Positions 1 to 10,178 of a stretch of 56,086 bases of DNA are shown here, piece after piece; the stretch's first letter is position 1; each line of letters opens with the position of its first letter. Position numbers and translations under genes: made by a program. The notes under the pieces are model-generated. The model saw only the letters and a program-made list of their open reading frames with translations, was not told the DNA's origin and made no database searches. Source of the stretch: Penium margaritaceum (taxonomy: Eukaryota > Streptophyta > Zygnematophyceae > Desmidiales > Peniaceae); assembly GCA_023375785.1 (NCBI GenBank), contig SZWC01006725.1:7672-63757 (forward strand), written 5' to 3'.

Positions 1-800
1 CCCCCCCCCCCCCCCCACAAGCAAACTTCAGTATGTTGAATGTATCTGACAGTGTATTGGGTAGCTTCAAATGGAAGTTCACAAATGTATTTCGAAAGAG
101 AACTTTTCTTCGAACCAAACCACTATGCACACTTGTGTATGTGCTTTGCGATCACCCAGATACATCAGTCAATACACTACCCTGACATAAAAATCAGGGG
201 GATGGGGGGGGAGGCTGGTTGTCGCTCGCCTTTGCTATCGTGCCACGCATTAAAATCGGTTATGTACAGGCGCCGTTCGCCTCACCAAGACAATTTCGAA
301 CCTCACGAACACACACAGCATAATCGGGTTTGTGTCAAGTTCACTATGTCAACTTCGACATGCTTATTCCGTCTATGTCAACACATCAATGCGCGAAGCA
401 AGAACGAGAATTCAATTATTGTTGTTCACCAGTGTACACATTTCTCTCATTTCTCATACTTCAGGAAGTTCACATTCCAATACATTCGCCTAATACACTC
501 GCACAGTTTGGGGGAGGGGGGGATCAGACGAAGTCCAACTGATGTCTGTCAAGCCCCCACCCCCAAATGCCGAAAGTGTATTAGGCGAATGTATGTGGAA
601 GTGAATAGGAGGGGGGTGAACTACTATACACAAATGTATTTGACTGAGAGAGGTTACGAAGAAACTAGACATCGGTGCTCTTGCGCATACATTTGTGAAC
701 TTTCAGAAATCTCCTCCGGATACACAGTACAATACACTCACCCAATACATTCTGGGGGATGGGGGGGGGGGGGGAGACTTCGCTAGGTGAAACAGATGCA
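1..800. repeat. Dispersed and inverted modules with C or G homopolymer tracts
   Basis: The window opens with a run of 17 C. The stretch then holds several copies of a short module: a GTTCACA-type box, an ATACATT box, an AATACACT box, then GGGGGA followed by a long G run. Plus-strand copies end in G runs near 196-212, 510-520 and 759-776, and an inverted copy with a C run lies at about 553-605. The outer pair (C run at 1-17 with the box at 74-90, against the box at 687-703 with the G run at 759-776) is arranged as an inverted repeat. The inner pair (473-520 against 553-605) is too. Long frames cross this region but match no family I know. Confidence 0.55.
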
Positions 801-1285
801 CGAATGCAACAATCAGCGCCTGACAAGCGCAAAATATGTTGGGTGTAGCAATTGTTTCTGAACATTGTTACGACAACAAGTATGCCAAAAGTTTACACAG
901 AACTTGAATGGACCTTTATGTTATGATAGTCATCTTAAAAAAAAAATCACAAGATGCTTCTCATATTCCAGTTCAATAACATGGGTGTTTCCTGATTGTA
1001 GAAAAATAGTAAAAAACAGAATTCTTCTATGCACCTCAATATCATTGAACCTTCCTACTTCTGCATATGTCAATACACTCTTCAAATAGTGTAAAAAACA
1101 AACCTGAATTAGGGAGGATTCATTGAAAAGCACAAATTTATTCAATGTATAACATATGTACACTGAAACATCAGTGAACAAAAGAATGCGTTCATACACC
1201 AAACCTTCCTAGAATCTTCCTATCCACGCATATGTTAATACACACAGCAATCAGTGTATAAAAAGCGCATGATTAACCATACCTC
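801..1285. other. AT-rich spacer without recognisable gene
   Basis: This is non-satellite, AT-rich sequence between the G/C-run modules and the 12-bp minisatellite. Two short boxes related to the upstream module (GCATATGT followed by AATACAC) recur near 1065 and 1230. I see no convincing coding region or RNA gene in it. Confidence 0.5.
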
Positions 1286-2820
1286 GGAAGTCGGGTTGGA
1301 AGTTGGGTTGGAAGTTGGGTTTGAAGTTTGTTTGGAAGTTGGATTTGAATTTGGGTTGGGAGTTGGGTTGGGAGTTGGGTTGGGAGTTGGGTTGGAAGTT
1401 GGGTTGGATGTTGGGTTGGAAGTTGGGTTGGAAGTTGGGTTGGAAGTTGGGTTGGAAGTTGGGTTGGAAGTTGGGTTGGATGTTGGGTTGGAAGTTGGGT
1501 TGGAAGTTGGGTTGGAAGTTGGGTTGGAAGTTGGGTTGGAAGTTAGATTGGAAGTTGGGTTGGATGTTGGGTTGGAAGTTGGGTTGGAAGTTGGGTTGAA
1601 AGTTGGGGTGGAAGTTGGGTGGGAAGTTGGATTGGAAGCTGGTTTGGAATTCGGTTTGGAAGTCAGGTTAGAAGTCGAGTTGGAAGTTCGGTTGGAAGTC
1701 GGGTTGGAGATCGGGTTGGAAGTCCGGCTGGAAGTCGGGTTGGGAGTCTGGTTGGAAGTCGGGTTGGACGTGGGGTTGGAAGTTGAGTTGGAATTTGGGT
1801 TGCAAGTTGGGTTTGAAGTTGGATTGCAAGTTGGGTTGGAAGTTGGGTCAAACGTTGGGATGGAAGTTGGGTTGGAATTTGCATTGGAATTTGCATTAAA
1901 AGTTGGGTTAGAAGTTGGGTTGGAAGTTGGGTTGGACGTTGGATTTGGAAATGGGCTGGAAGTTGGGTTGGAAGCTTGGTTGGAAGCTGGGTTGGAAGTT
2001 GGGGCGGAAGTTGGGGTGGAAGTTGGGCGAGAAGGTGGGTTGGAAGTTGGGTTGGCAGATGGGTTAGAAGTTGGGTTGGAAGTTGGGTTGAAAGCTGGGT
2101 TGGAAGCTGGATTTGAAGGTGGATTTGAAGTTGGGTAAGAGGTTGGGTTGTAAGTTGGGTTGGAAGTTGGGTTGGAAGTTGGGTTGGAAGTTGTGTTGGA
2201 AGTTGGTTTGGAAGTTGCGTTAAAAGCTGGGTTAGAAGTTGGGTTGGAAGTTGGGTTGGAGGTTGGTTGGAAGTTCGTTTGGAAGTTGGGCTGGAAGTTG
2301 GGTTGAACGTTGGGTTGGAAGTTGGGTTGGAAGTTGGGTTGGAAGTTGGGTTGGACGCTGGGTTGGAAGCTGGGTTGGAAGTTGGGTTGGAAGTTGAGTT
2401 GGAGGTTGGGTTGGGAGTTGGGTATGAAGTTGGGTTGGAAGTTGGATTGCAAGTTGGATCAGAAGTTGGGTTGAAAGTTGGGTTGGAAGTTCGGTTGGAT
2501 GTTGGGTTGGACGTTGGGTTGGAAATTGGGTTAGAATTTGGGTTTAAAGTTGGGTTGGAAGTTCGGTTGGAAGTTCGGTTGGAAGCTGGGCTAGAACTTG
2601 GGTTGGAAGTTGCGTTGGAAGTTGTGTTTGAAGTTTGGTTGGAAGTTTGGTTGGAAGTTGGGTTGGAAGATGGGTCGAAAGTTTTGTTGGAAGTTGGGTT
2701 GGATGTTGGGTAGGAAGTTGCGTGAAAAGTTGTGTTAGAAGTTGGGTTGGAAGTTGGGTTGGAAGCTGGGTTGGATGTTGGGTTGGATGTTTGGTTGGAA
2801 GTTGGGATGGAAGTTGGGCT

Positions 2821-3060
2821 AGAAGTTGGGTTGGATTTTGGGTTGGAAGTTGGGTTGGAAGTTGGGTTGAAAGTTGGGTTGGAAGTTGGGTTGGAAGCTG
2901 GGTTGGAAGTTGGGTTGGAAGTTGGGTTGTAGGTTGGGTTGGAAGTTGGGTTGGATTTTGGGTTGGAAGTTGGGTTGGAAGTTGGGTTGAAAGTTGGGTT
3001 GGAAGTTGGGTTGGAAGCTGGGTTGGAAGTTGGGTTGGAAGTTGGGTTGTAGGTTGGGTT
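2821..3060. repeat. 120-bp higher-order repeat, two copies in the 12-bp array
   Basis: A ten-monomer block with the same variant order (GGATTTTGGG, GAAAGTT, GGAAGCTGGG, GTAGGTT) is present twice with a 120-bp period, at 2821-2940 and 2941-3060. This indicates local block duplication by unequal exchange or slippage. Confidence 0.85.
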
Positions 3061-3756
3061 GCAAGTTGAGTTTGAAGTTGGGTTGGAGGTTGGGTTGGAG
3101 GTTGGGTTGAAAGTTGGATTGGAAGTTGGGTTGGAAGTTGGGTGGGACATTGGGTTAGAAGTTGGGTTGGAAGCTCGGTTGGAAGTTGGGTAGGAAATAG
3201 GGTTGGAAGTTTGGTTGGAAGTTGGGTAGGAAATAAGGTTGGAAGTTTGGTTGGAAGTGGGGTTGGAAATTGGGTTGGAACTTGGGTTGGAACGTGGGTT
3301 GAAACTTGGATTTCAACTTGGGTTGGATTTTGGGTTGGAACTTGGGTTGGAAGTTGTATATGAAGTTGGGTTCAAATTTGCATTGGAGGTTGGGTTGGAA
3401 GTTGCGTTGATTGTTGGGTTGGAAGTTGGGTTGGAATTTGGACTGAAAACTGGGTTGTAAGTGAGAATGGAAGTTGGGTTGGAAGCTGGGTGGGAAGTGG
3501 GGTTGGAAGATGGGTTGGAAGTTGGGTTGGAAGTTGGGTTTGAAGTTGGGTTGAAAGTGGGGTTGGAAGTGGGGTTGGAATTTGGGTTGGAAATTGAGTT
3601 CGAAGTTGGGTCGGAAGTTGGGTTGGAGGTTGGATTGAAAGAATGGTTGGAGTTGGGTTGGGAGTTGGGTTGGAGGTTGGGTTGGAAGTTGGGTTGGAAG
3701 TTGGATTGGAAGTCGGGCTGGAAGTTGGGCTGGAAGTTGGGTTGGAAGTTGGGTTT

Positions 3757-4570
3757 GAAGTTTGTTTGGAAGTTGGAATTGAAGTGGGGTTGGGAGTTGG
3801 GTTGGGAGTTGGGTTGGAAGTTGGATTGGAAGTTGGGTTGGACGTTGGGTTGGAAGTTGGGTTGGAAGTTGGCTTGGAAGTTGGGTTGGAAGTTGGATTT
3901 GAAGTTAGGTTGGATGTTGGGTTGGAAGTTGGGTTGGAAGTTGGGCTGGAAGTTGGGTTGGAAGTTGGGTTGGAAGTTGGGTTGGACGTTGGGTTGGAAG
4001 TTGGGTTGGAAGTTGGGTTTGAAGTTTGTTTGGAAGTTGGAATTGAAGTGGGGTTGGGAGTTGGGTTGGGAGTTGGGTTGGAAGTTGGATTGGAAGTTGG
4101 GTTGGACGTTGGGTTGGAAGTTGGGTTGGAAGTTGGGTTTGAAGTTTGTTTGGAAGTTGGAATTGAAGTGGGGTTGGGAGTTGGGTTGGGAGTTGGGTTG
4201 GAAGTTGGATTGGAAGTTGGGTTGGACGTTGGGTTGGAAGTTGGGTTGGAAGTTGGGTTTGAAGTTTGTTTGGAAGTTGGAATTGAAGTGGGGTTGGGAG
4301 TTGGGTTGGGAGTTGGGTTGGAAGTTGGATTGGAAGTTGGGTTGGACGTTGGGTTGGAAGTTGGGTTGGAAGTTGGGTTTGAAGTTTGTTTGGAAGTTGG
4401 AATTGAAGTGGGGTTGGGAGTTGGGTTGGGAGTTGGGTTGGAAGTTGGATTGGAAGTTGGGTTGGACGTTGGGTTGGAAGTTGGGTTGGAAGTTGGCTTG
4501 GAAGTTGGGTTGGAAGTTGGATTTGAAGTTAGGTTGGATGTTGGGTTGGAAGTTGGGTTGGAAGTTGGGC
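3757..4570. repeat. 120-bp higher-order repeats in the 12-bp array, four identical copies
   Basis: A 120-bp block beginning GAAGTTTGTTTGG starts at 4021, 4141, 4261 and 4381 with essentially no differences. A related copy starts at 3757, and the sequence after it (3757-3946) reappears at 4381-4570. The region has therefore undergone recent nested block amplification, unlike the more divergent monomers on either side. Confidence 0.85.
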
Positions 4571-5200
4571 TGGAAGTTGGGGTGGAAGTTGGGTGGGAAG
4601 TTGGGATGGAAGCTGGGTTGGAAGTCGGGTTGGAAGTCCGGTTGGAAGTTGGGTTGGAAGTTCGGTTGGAAGTCGGGTTGGAGATCGGGTTGGAAGTCGG
4701 GTTGGAAGTTGGGTTGAGAGTCTGGTTGGAAGTCGGGTTGGACGTGGGGTTGGAAGTTGGGTTGGAAGTTGGGTTAGAAGTTGGGTTGGAAGTTGGGTTG
4801 GGAGTTGGGTTGGTCGTTGGGTTGCAAGCTGGGTTTGAAGTTGGGCTGGAATTTGGGTTGCAAGTTGGGTTGGAAGTTGGATTGAAAGTTGGGTTGGATG
4901 TTGGGTCAAACGTCGGGATGGAAGTTGGGTTCAAAGTTGGGTTTGAAGTTGCGTTAAGAGTTGGGTTAGAAGTTGGGTTGGAAGTTGGGTTGGACGTTGT
5001 GTTGGGAGTTGGGCTGGAAGTTGGGTTGGATGTTGGGGTGGAAGTTGGGATGGAAGTTGGGCGAGATGTTGGGTTGGAAGTTGAGTTTGAAGTTGGGTTA
5101 GAGGTTGAGTTGGAAGTTGGGTTGGTAGCTGGGTTGGAAGCTGGGTTGGAAGTTGGGTAAGATGTTGGGTTGTAGGTTGGGTTGCAAGTTGGACTGGAAG

Positions 5201-5820
5201 TGTCAGAAGAATGCAAGAGTAGGGACAGCATCAGCAGAAGCAAGTAGAAGCAGTGAAATATGTACAACTGCCTCAGCAGGATGACGGAAGCAGAAAGTGC
5301 AAGCGGTTTCAAGGAGTTAGCCGCGGGCCTTGAGAAAGGGCGGAGAGAGGTCGAGGCACCTGGGATGTGAGGGAGACAGCCGATTGTGAGAGAGATGAGG
5401 GGCAAGGCGAGTCATGGGCTTGATGCGTGCTGAGCGAAGGGTAGCAAAGCGAATATGGGGGAACTGGGAATGGTTGGCAAAGGGAGTGAAGGCGTGAAGT
5501 GAGTAGAGCGAAGACATGGCGGTGAAGCCTTGGAACCGAAGGGAACAGGATGCGAAGAACTGTTCTGGTTAACTTGAGGGAATGAACAGCCTCGGCAATA
5601 TATCACAGAACAGGAAAAAACTAGAGCAATGGCTTCCTTTCCGCTAGCCGGATGCGGTTGTGACGTGGGCACAGTTATTAGGGGATGACTTGGATTGTCG
5701 GTCGGAACGGTCAAAATGACCGATGGACCGTTACCAAGGTGGTTCGGGTCGGAACCTGAACCTTTATTGAGAACTCGGTTTTTCCGAGCAGTGACCTCTG
5801 TCAAGTCTATATTTCTGACA
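5201..5820 (-). repeat. 3' LTR of the gag-only element
   Basis: This 620-bp repeat aligns along its whole length with 8305-8925, with scattered substitutions. It has TG and CA ends and lies next to the polypurine tract, which makes it the downstream LTR on the minus strand. Confidence 0.85.
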
Positions 5821-5828
5821 CCCCCCTT
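5821..5828 (-). other. Polypurine tract of the gag-only element
   Basis: On the minus strand this reads AAGGGGGG and directly abuts the TGTCAG start of the 3' LTR. That is the expected place for the plus-strand primer of LTR retrotransposon replication. Confidence 0.8.
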
Positions 5829-5842
5829 GAATGAGACAGAGG

Positions 5843-6112
5843 TCATACAACTGTCTGTCTATGGGAGTATTGTTTCCTGTTGGTAGAGGAAATGGTGACT
5901 CCACAGGAGGTAAGAAGATGTTGCCACATTGCTCCAAGGTCTCTTGGATGGCTGTCCACCAGGTCATGTTGGTGTACTGGTACTATCTCCTTAATCCAAG
6001 TTCGGACCTGGCTGTCAACTGATGCATAAAGAGCATCGGACTCAGCGTTGGACAAAATGCCAAGGTTGAGACGATTTCCCAGCACACAGTCGGTTATGGA
6101 AAACCCATACAA
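5843..6112 (-). pseudogene. Second gag-like fragment in the gag-only element
   Basis: This is a frame of about 89 residues on the minus strand. It contains ALYASVDSQVRTWIK and later GAMWQHLL, which resemble the middle part of Copia gag (UBN2-type) proteins, where a helix with ALWAI-like sequence is followed by an AKEAWDxL-like motif. It lies downstream of the larger gag-like frame at 6261-6623 and is separated from it by stops. It could be the broken C-terminal half of one gag or a second gag module. The assignment rests on motif resemblance only. Confidence 0.4.
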
Positions 6113-6260
6113 GAATTAGCCACTGAAGAACCTTTTCCATCCATTCGTGTGCTGATGCTGGTAGCTGTCATCCATTACTCTCCTCAGCTCAGGTGGTGAT
6201 CATTGGAAGATGCGCTGGAGCAGGAAGAAGATACGTCCGTCTGTAGCATGTCTTGTTAGT

Positions 6261-6623
6261 CTAGTTCTTCCACGAAGCCTGTTCGAGAATCCGTTCCCAG
6301 AGCAGAGGTCCTGTACGTGCCTCCAGCAGATGATGGTGATAGGATGGGTCAAGGAGTGGGCGAAGCAGAACGCACATAGCGCGAAGAGACCGCGCATATG
6401 ATCGTGAATGTTTGTCACCTGGATGCTGGTGTTTGTAGTAGCCAAGGAACATGCGGTCACCCTGATGTGTTTCCAGGATCCATATGTGTGCTTGCCAGAT
6501 GACAGCATCTGCCCATGCTATAAATTTTTCTCCATTCTCAGCAAGCACAGGGATTGAAGAAGCTTGTTGGGCCATGACCCGACAAGATGCCGTTGGAGAG
6601 GAAGTGAAGGAGAGCGTTGCCAT
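6261..6623 (-). CDS. Copia gag-like protein of the gag-only element
   Basis: The longer open frame starts at 7043, but gag similarity begins at the ATG at 6621-6623, giving about 120 residues ending at 6261. The order fits an N-terminal Copia gag domain: a GEKFIAWADAV segment comparable to the usual NYxxWxxxM motif, a variable centre, then LLDPSYHHHLLEARTGPLLW, comparable to the helix ending in LWxxL in UBN2-type gags. Such proteins form the particle that packages element RNA. The usual CCHC zinc knuckle and a protease are not visible, and the frame is short compared with a full gag, so it is probably degraded or minimal. The upstream part of the frame (7043-6624) is low-complexity leader. 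Confidence 0.5.
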   Translation of the reverse strand: MATLSFTSSPTASCRVMAQQASSIPVLAENGEKFIAWADAVIWQAHIWILETHQGDRMFLGYYKHQHPGDKHSRSYARSLRAMCVLLRPLLDPSYHHHLLEARTGPLLWERILEQASWKN

Positions 6624-6679
6624 GACGCTGCTCACAAAAGAAAGCTCTGCCACAGCTTGGTCCTTTGTGTCCTTGTGCG

Positions 6680-7320
6680 TTGATGAGGTTTCAGCGTGGG
6701 CGCAGGTTGTTGCGAAGCAGGCGATGCAACCGGGCAGATCCTTGTGCCGAACAGTAGATTCTGATGATTGCGGATGAGGCAGTAGATGATGATGAGGAAG
6801 CGGGCACAGGGATGAAACCACGTGCGCTGCGGAAGTTTCGGCGTGGGCGCAGGTCATCGCGGAACGGGCGATGCGACCGGGCGGATCCTTGTGCGGAGCG
6901 GAGAGCGATGTGGATAGCAGAGGAAATAATTGCTGATTGAGTGGGCGCAGGGGCAAAACCTCGTGTGTTGCAAAACAAGGGAGTAGGATGCGGCAACGGG
7001 AAGGTAATTTGGCAACGCGTCGTGAGAAATCTGCTGCTGGCATGGGTGTAGGTTGCTGCGAAGCATGCAGCTAGCTCATGCATATCCTTGTGCTGGCCAC
7101 AGATGGTGATGATTGCTGATGCGGAAGCTGATGATGAGGAAGTTGGCGTAGGGGCGAAACCATATGCGTTGCGGAAGTTTTGGCGTGGGCGCAGGTTGTC
7201 GCAGAATGGGCGGTGCCACCGGGCGGATCCTTGTGCCGAGCGGAGAGCGATGCGGAAAGCGGAGGAACGATTGGTAGTTGAGTGGGCGCAAGGGCGGAAC
7301 CACGTGCGCTGCTGAGGAAT
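6680..7320. repeat. Direct repeats in the leader of the gag-only element
   Basis: A segment of about 80-100 bp containing GCGTGGGCGCAGGT, CGGGCGGATCCTTGTG and GGAGAGCGATG recurs at about 6687-6760, 6833-6920 and 7160-7260. Another pair of related segments containing TTGTTCCCCAGTTGG lies at about 7600 and 7750. These internal duplications produce frames rich in R, H, S and P that I do not regard as genes. Confidence 0.65.
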
Positions 7321-8292
7321 GGTGATGATGAGGATGAAGCTGAGGCTGATGTGGAGGCGATTCGGAGGAGGTGAAAGAAGCTGGGAGGAGGCTGATGCGA
7401 AGATGCGAGCGGAGGATGAGGAGAATGTGCAGAGATTGATGGCGAAGAAGACTGCAGAGGATGATGATGGCGTAGCAAGAGTGATGAGGAGGTGATGGCA
7501 GGAGAAGGATGACGAGAGGAGTTGCAGCGGAGAGCAGATGACAGAGCGGACGGAAGTGGCACGGGCGGGGTAACCAGTTCCTCTAGTTGTCAGGAGAGTG
7601 ATGACTTGTTCCCCAGTTGGCCCAAGACCGATGGGCAGGAAGACTGGTGGTGTCCGATATCCTGACAGCAAGGTGAAATTGGCTGCAGCACGGCAAGTCG
7701 TGAGGTAGGCAGTGATGCCGGTCCGTGGATCAGGAGAGTAACGGCTTGTTCCCCAGTTGGCTCGAGACCGACGGGCAGGAGGACTGGTTGTGTCCGATAG
7801 CCTAGTGGCGGAAGGCAGACTGCTGGCTGATGATGAGTAGGGTGGCGCAAGACAGCCGCCGGAGGCGATGGACGCGAGAAAAAACTGAGAAAGACGATAC
7901 GGATAGAGAAGATGCTACTGATGAAGGAGATAAAGAAAGTGGAAGCACTTGCAGGAGCTAGGATGATGAGACGCGGCAGGCAGCATACAGCAGGAAGCTT
8001 CCAGGAAGATGACGGCACATGGCAGCTCAAGAGCTGCTTTTGGCTGTTGCTGACGCCGAGTCACCAACTGTCAGCCACAGGCGTGGGATGAGCGCAGGGC
8101 TTTCTTAGGATGACAAGACGTTTCTTCAGCAAGAGAGACACTTCAAGCGGTGCTGCTGGTGTCAGCTGCGGGTGAAGCAGAGAGACACAAATTGGCTGTG
8201 GCAGCAACAGAGGAACGCGGATCAGAGAGGTACGATGATGGTGGCGGCAGAGCAATGACTGGGTCAAGGCGCACCAGGTGATGTTGCCTGAT

Positions 8293-8304
8293 GCTCTGAT
8301 ACCA
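8293..8304 (-). other. Primer binding site, initiator-Met tRNA type
   Basis: Read on the minus strand the sequence is TGGTATCAGAGC, directly after the CA end of the 5' LTR with no spacer. This is the classic complement of the 3' end of initiator-Met tRNA used by many plant Copia elements. It fixes the orientation of the element as minus. Confidence 0.9.
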
Positions 8305-8925
8305 TGTCAGAAGAATGCAAGAGCAGGGACAGCATCAGCAGAAGCAAGCAGAAGCAGTGAAACATGTACAACTGCCTCAGCAGGATGACGGAAGCAGAAA
8401 GAGCAAGCGGTTTCAAGGAGTTAGCCGCGGGCCTTGAGTAAGGGCGAAGAGAGGCCGAAGCACCGGGGATGTGATGTAGACAGCCACTGGTGAGACAGAT
8501 GAGGGGCGAGGCGAGTGATGGGCTTGATGCGTGCTCAGCGAAGGACAGCAGAGCGGATATGGGCGAACTGGGAATGGTTGACAAAGGGAGTGAAGGCCAG
8601 AAGTGAGCAGAGCAAAGACACGGAGGCGAAGTCACGGAACCGAAGGGAACAAGATGCGAAGAACTGTTCTGGTTAAGTTGAGGCAATGAACATCCTTGGT
8701 AATATATCACAGAACATGACAAAACTAGAGCAACGGCTTCTTTTTTGCTAGCCGGACGCGGTTGCGACGTGGGCGCAATTATTAGGGGATGTCTTGGAAT
8801 GTCGGTCGGAATGGTCAAAATGACCGATAGACCGTTACCAAGGTGGTTTGGGTCAGAACCTGAACCTTTATTGAGAACTCGGTATTTCCGAGCACTGACC
8901 TCTCTCGGAGTCTATATTTCTCACA
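8305..8925 (-). repeat. 5' LTR of the gag-only element
   Basis: A 621-bp direct repeat of 5201-5820 with TG and CA ends, next to the primer binding site. The two LTRs differ at scattered positions, so the insertion is not very recent. Confidence 0.85.
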
Positions 8926-10178
8926 GCAAGTGGGGTTGAAAGTTGGGTTGGAAGTTGGGTTGGAAGTTGGGTTGGAAGTTGTGTTAAAAGGTGGGTTGGA
9001 AGTTGGGTTGGAAGTTGGGTTGGAAGTTGGGTTGGAAGTTCGGTTGGAAGTTGGGCTGGAAGTTGGGCTGGAAGTTGGGTTGGAAGTTGGGTTGGAAGTT
9101 GGGTTGGAAGTTGGGTTGGAAGTTGGGTTGGAAGCTGGGTTGGAAGCTGGGTTTGAAGTTGGGTTGGAAGTTGGATTGGAAGATGGGTTGGAGATTGGGT
9201 TGGAAGTTGGGGTTGAAGTTGGGCTGGAAGTTGGGTTGGAAGCTGGGTTAAAACTGGGTTGAAAGTTGGGTTGGATGTTTGGTTGGATGTTGGGTTGGAA
9301 ACTGGGTTGGAAGATGGGTTGGAATTCGGGTTGGACGTTGGGTTGGGAGTTAGGTTGGAAGTTGGGTTGGACGTTCTGTCGGAAGCTGGGTTAGAACTTG
9401 GGTTGGAAGTTGCGTTGGAAGTTGTGTTGGAATTTTGGTTGGAAGTTTAGTTGGAGGTTAGGTTGGAATTTGGGTTGGAAGTGGGGTTGCAAATTGGGTT
9501 GGAAGTTGGGTCGAAAGTTGGGTTGGAAGTTGGGTTAGAAGTTGGGTAGGAAGTTGGGTTGGAAGTTGGGCTGGACGTTGGGTTGGAAGTTGGGCTGGAA
9601 GTTGGGTTGGAAATTGGGCTGGATGTTGGGTTGGAGGTTGGGTTGGAAGTTGGGTTGGATGTTGGGCTGGAAGCTGGGTTGGAAGCTGAGTTGGAAGGTG
9701 GGTTGCAAGTTGGGTTGTAGGTTGGGTTGGAAGTCGGGTTTGAAGTTGGGTTGGAAGTTGGGTTGGAAGTTGGGTTATAACTTGGATTGAAACTTGGGCT
9801 GGAACTTTAGTTGGATGTTGGGTTGAAGGTTGGGTTGGAATTTGGGTTGGAAGTTGGGCTGGAATTTGGGTTGGAAGTTGGGTTGGAAGTTGGGTTGAAA
9901 GTTGTGTTGGAAGTTTGGTTGGAAGATGGGTTAGAACTTGGGTTGGGAGTTGCGTTGGAAGTTGTGTTGGAAGTTTGGTTGGAAGTTTGGCTGGAAGTTA
10001 GGCTGGATGTTGGGTTGAAAGTTGGGTTGGAAGTTGGATTGGAGGTTGGGTTGGAAGTTGGGTTGGAAGTTGGGTTGGAAATTGGATTGGAAGTTGGGTT
10101 GGAAGCTTGGTTCAAAGTCGGGTTGGAGATTGGGTTGGAATTCGGATTGGAAGTCAGATTGAGAGTCTGGTTTGAAGC
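8926..10178. repeat. 12-bp minisatellite, block B
   Basis: The same GGAAGTTGGGTT tandem array resumes right after the LTR element and runs for about 1.25 kb, with variants such as GGAAGCTGGG and GAAAGTT. It ends around GTTTGAAGCC, where the unrelated 20-bp array starts with no spacer. Confidence 0.93.

Larger units (their letters stand above)
1286..5200. repeat. 12-bp minisatellite, block A
   Basis: About 3.9 kb of tandem GGAAGTTGGGTT units with point variants (GGACGTT, GGATGTT, GGGAGTT, GGAAGTC, GGTTTGAAG). The plus strand is almost free of C. Because the unit is a multiple of three and contains no stop triplet, several frames stay open for hundreds of codons on both strands, giving LEVG, WKLG and NPTS peptide repeats. 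That is expected from the repeat and is not evidence for a gene. The array resumes at 8926 after an inserted LTR element. Confidence 0.95.
5201..8925 (-). mobile_element. Small gag-only LTR retrotransposon (TR-GAG-like), minus strand
   Basis: Two direct repeats of about 620 bp (5201-5820 and 8305-8925) begin TGTCAGAA and end TTCTGACA or TTCTCACA. Reading the minus strand, a primer binding site matching initiator-Met tRNA directly follows the 5' LTR, and a polypurine tract directly precedes the 3' LTR. The element splits the 12-bp minisatellite and is flanked by GGAAG and GCAAG, a 5-bp target duplication with one mismatch. The internal region is only about 2.5 kb. It shows Copia gag-like sequence, but I see no protease, integrase or reverse transcriptase, so the element would depend on proteins supplied by another element. 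Confidence 0.85.

Noticed and set aside
40..786. 248-codon plus-strand frame at the left edge
   Set aside because: It runs through G-run repeat modules, has no recognisable motif, and its composition follows the repeats.
1235..5405. Long frames encoding NPTS, LEVG or WKLG repeats on both strands
   Set aside because: The 12-bp unit has no stop triplet in most frames, so long frames arise automatically on both strands. There is no start context, signal peptide or non-repeat domain.
6691..8030. Frames rich in S, R, H and P on the minus strand
   Set aside because: They are generated by direct repeats in the leader of the gag-only element and show no domain.
8264..8818. 184-codon minus-strand frame
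   Set aside because: It lies inside the LTR, and a parallel broken frame occurs in the other LTR, so it is LTR sequence and not a gene.
1286..10178. Telomere-like sequence because of TTGGG runs
   Set aside because: The unit GGAAGTTGGGTT is 12 bp and does not match TTTAGGG, TTAGGG or TTTTAGGG telomere repeats.
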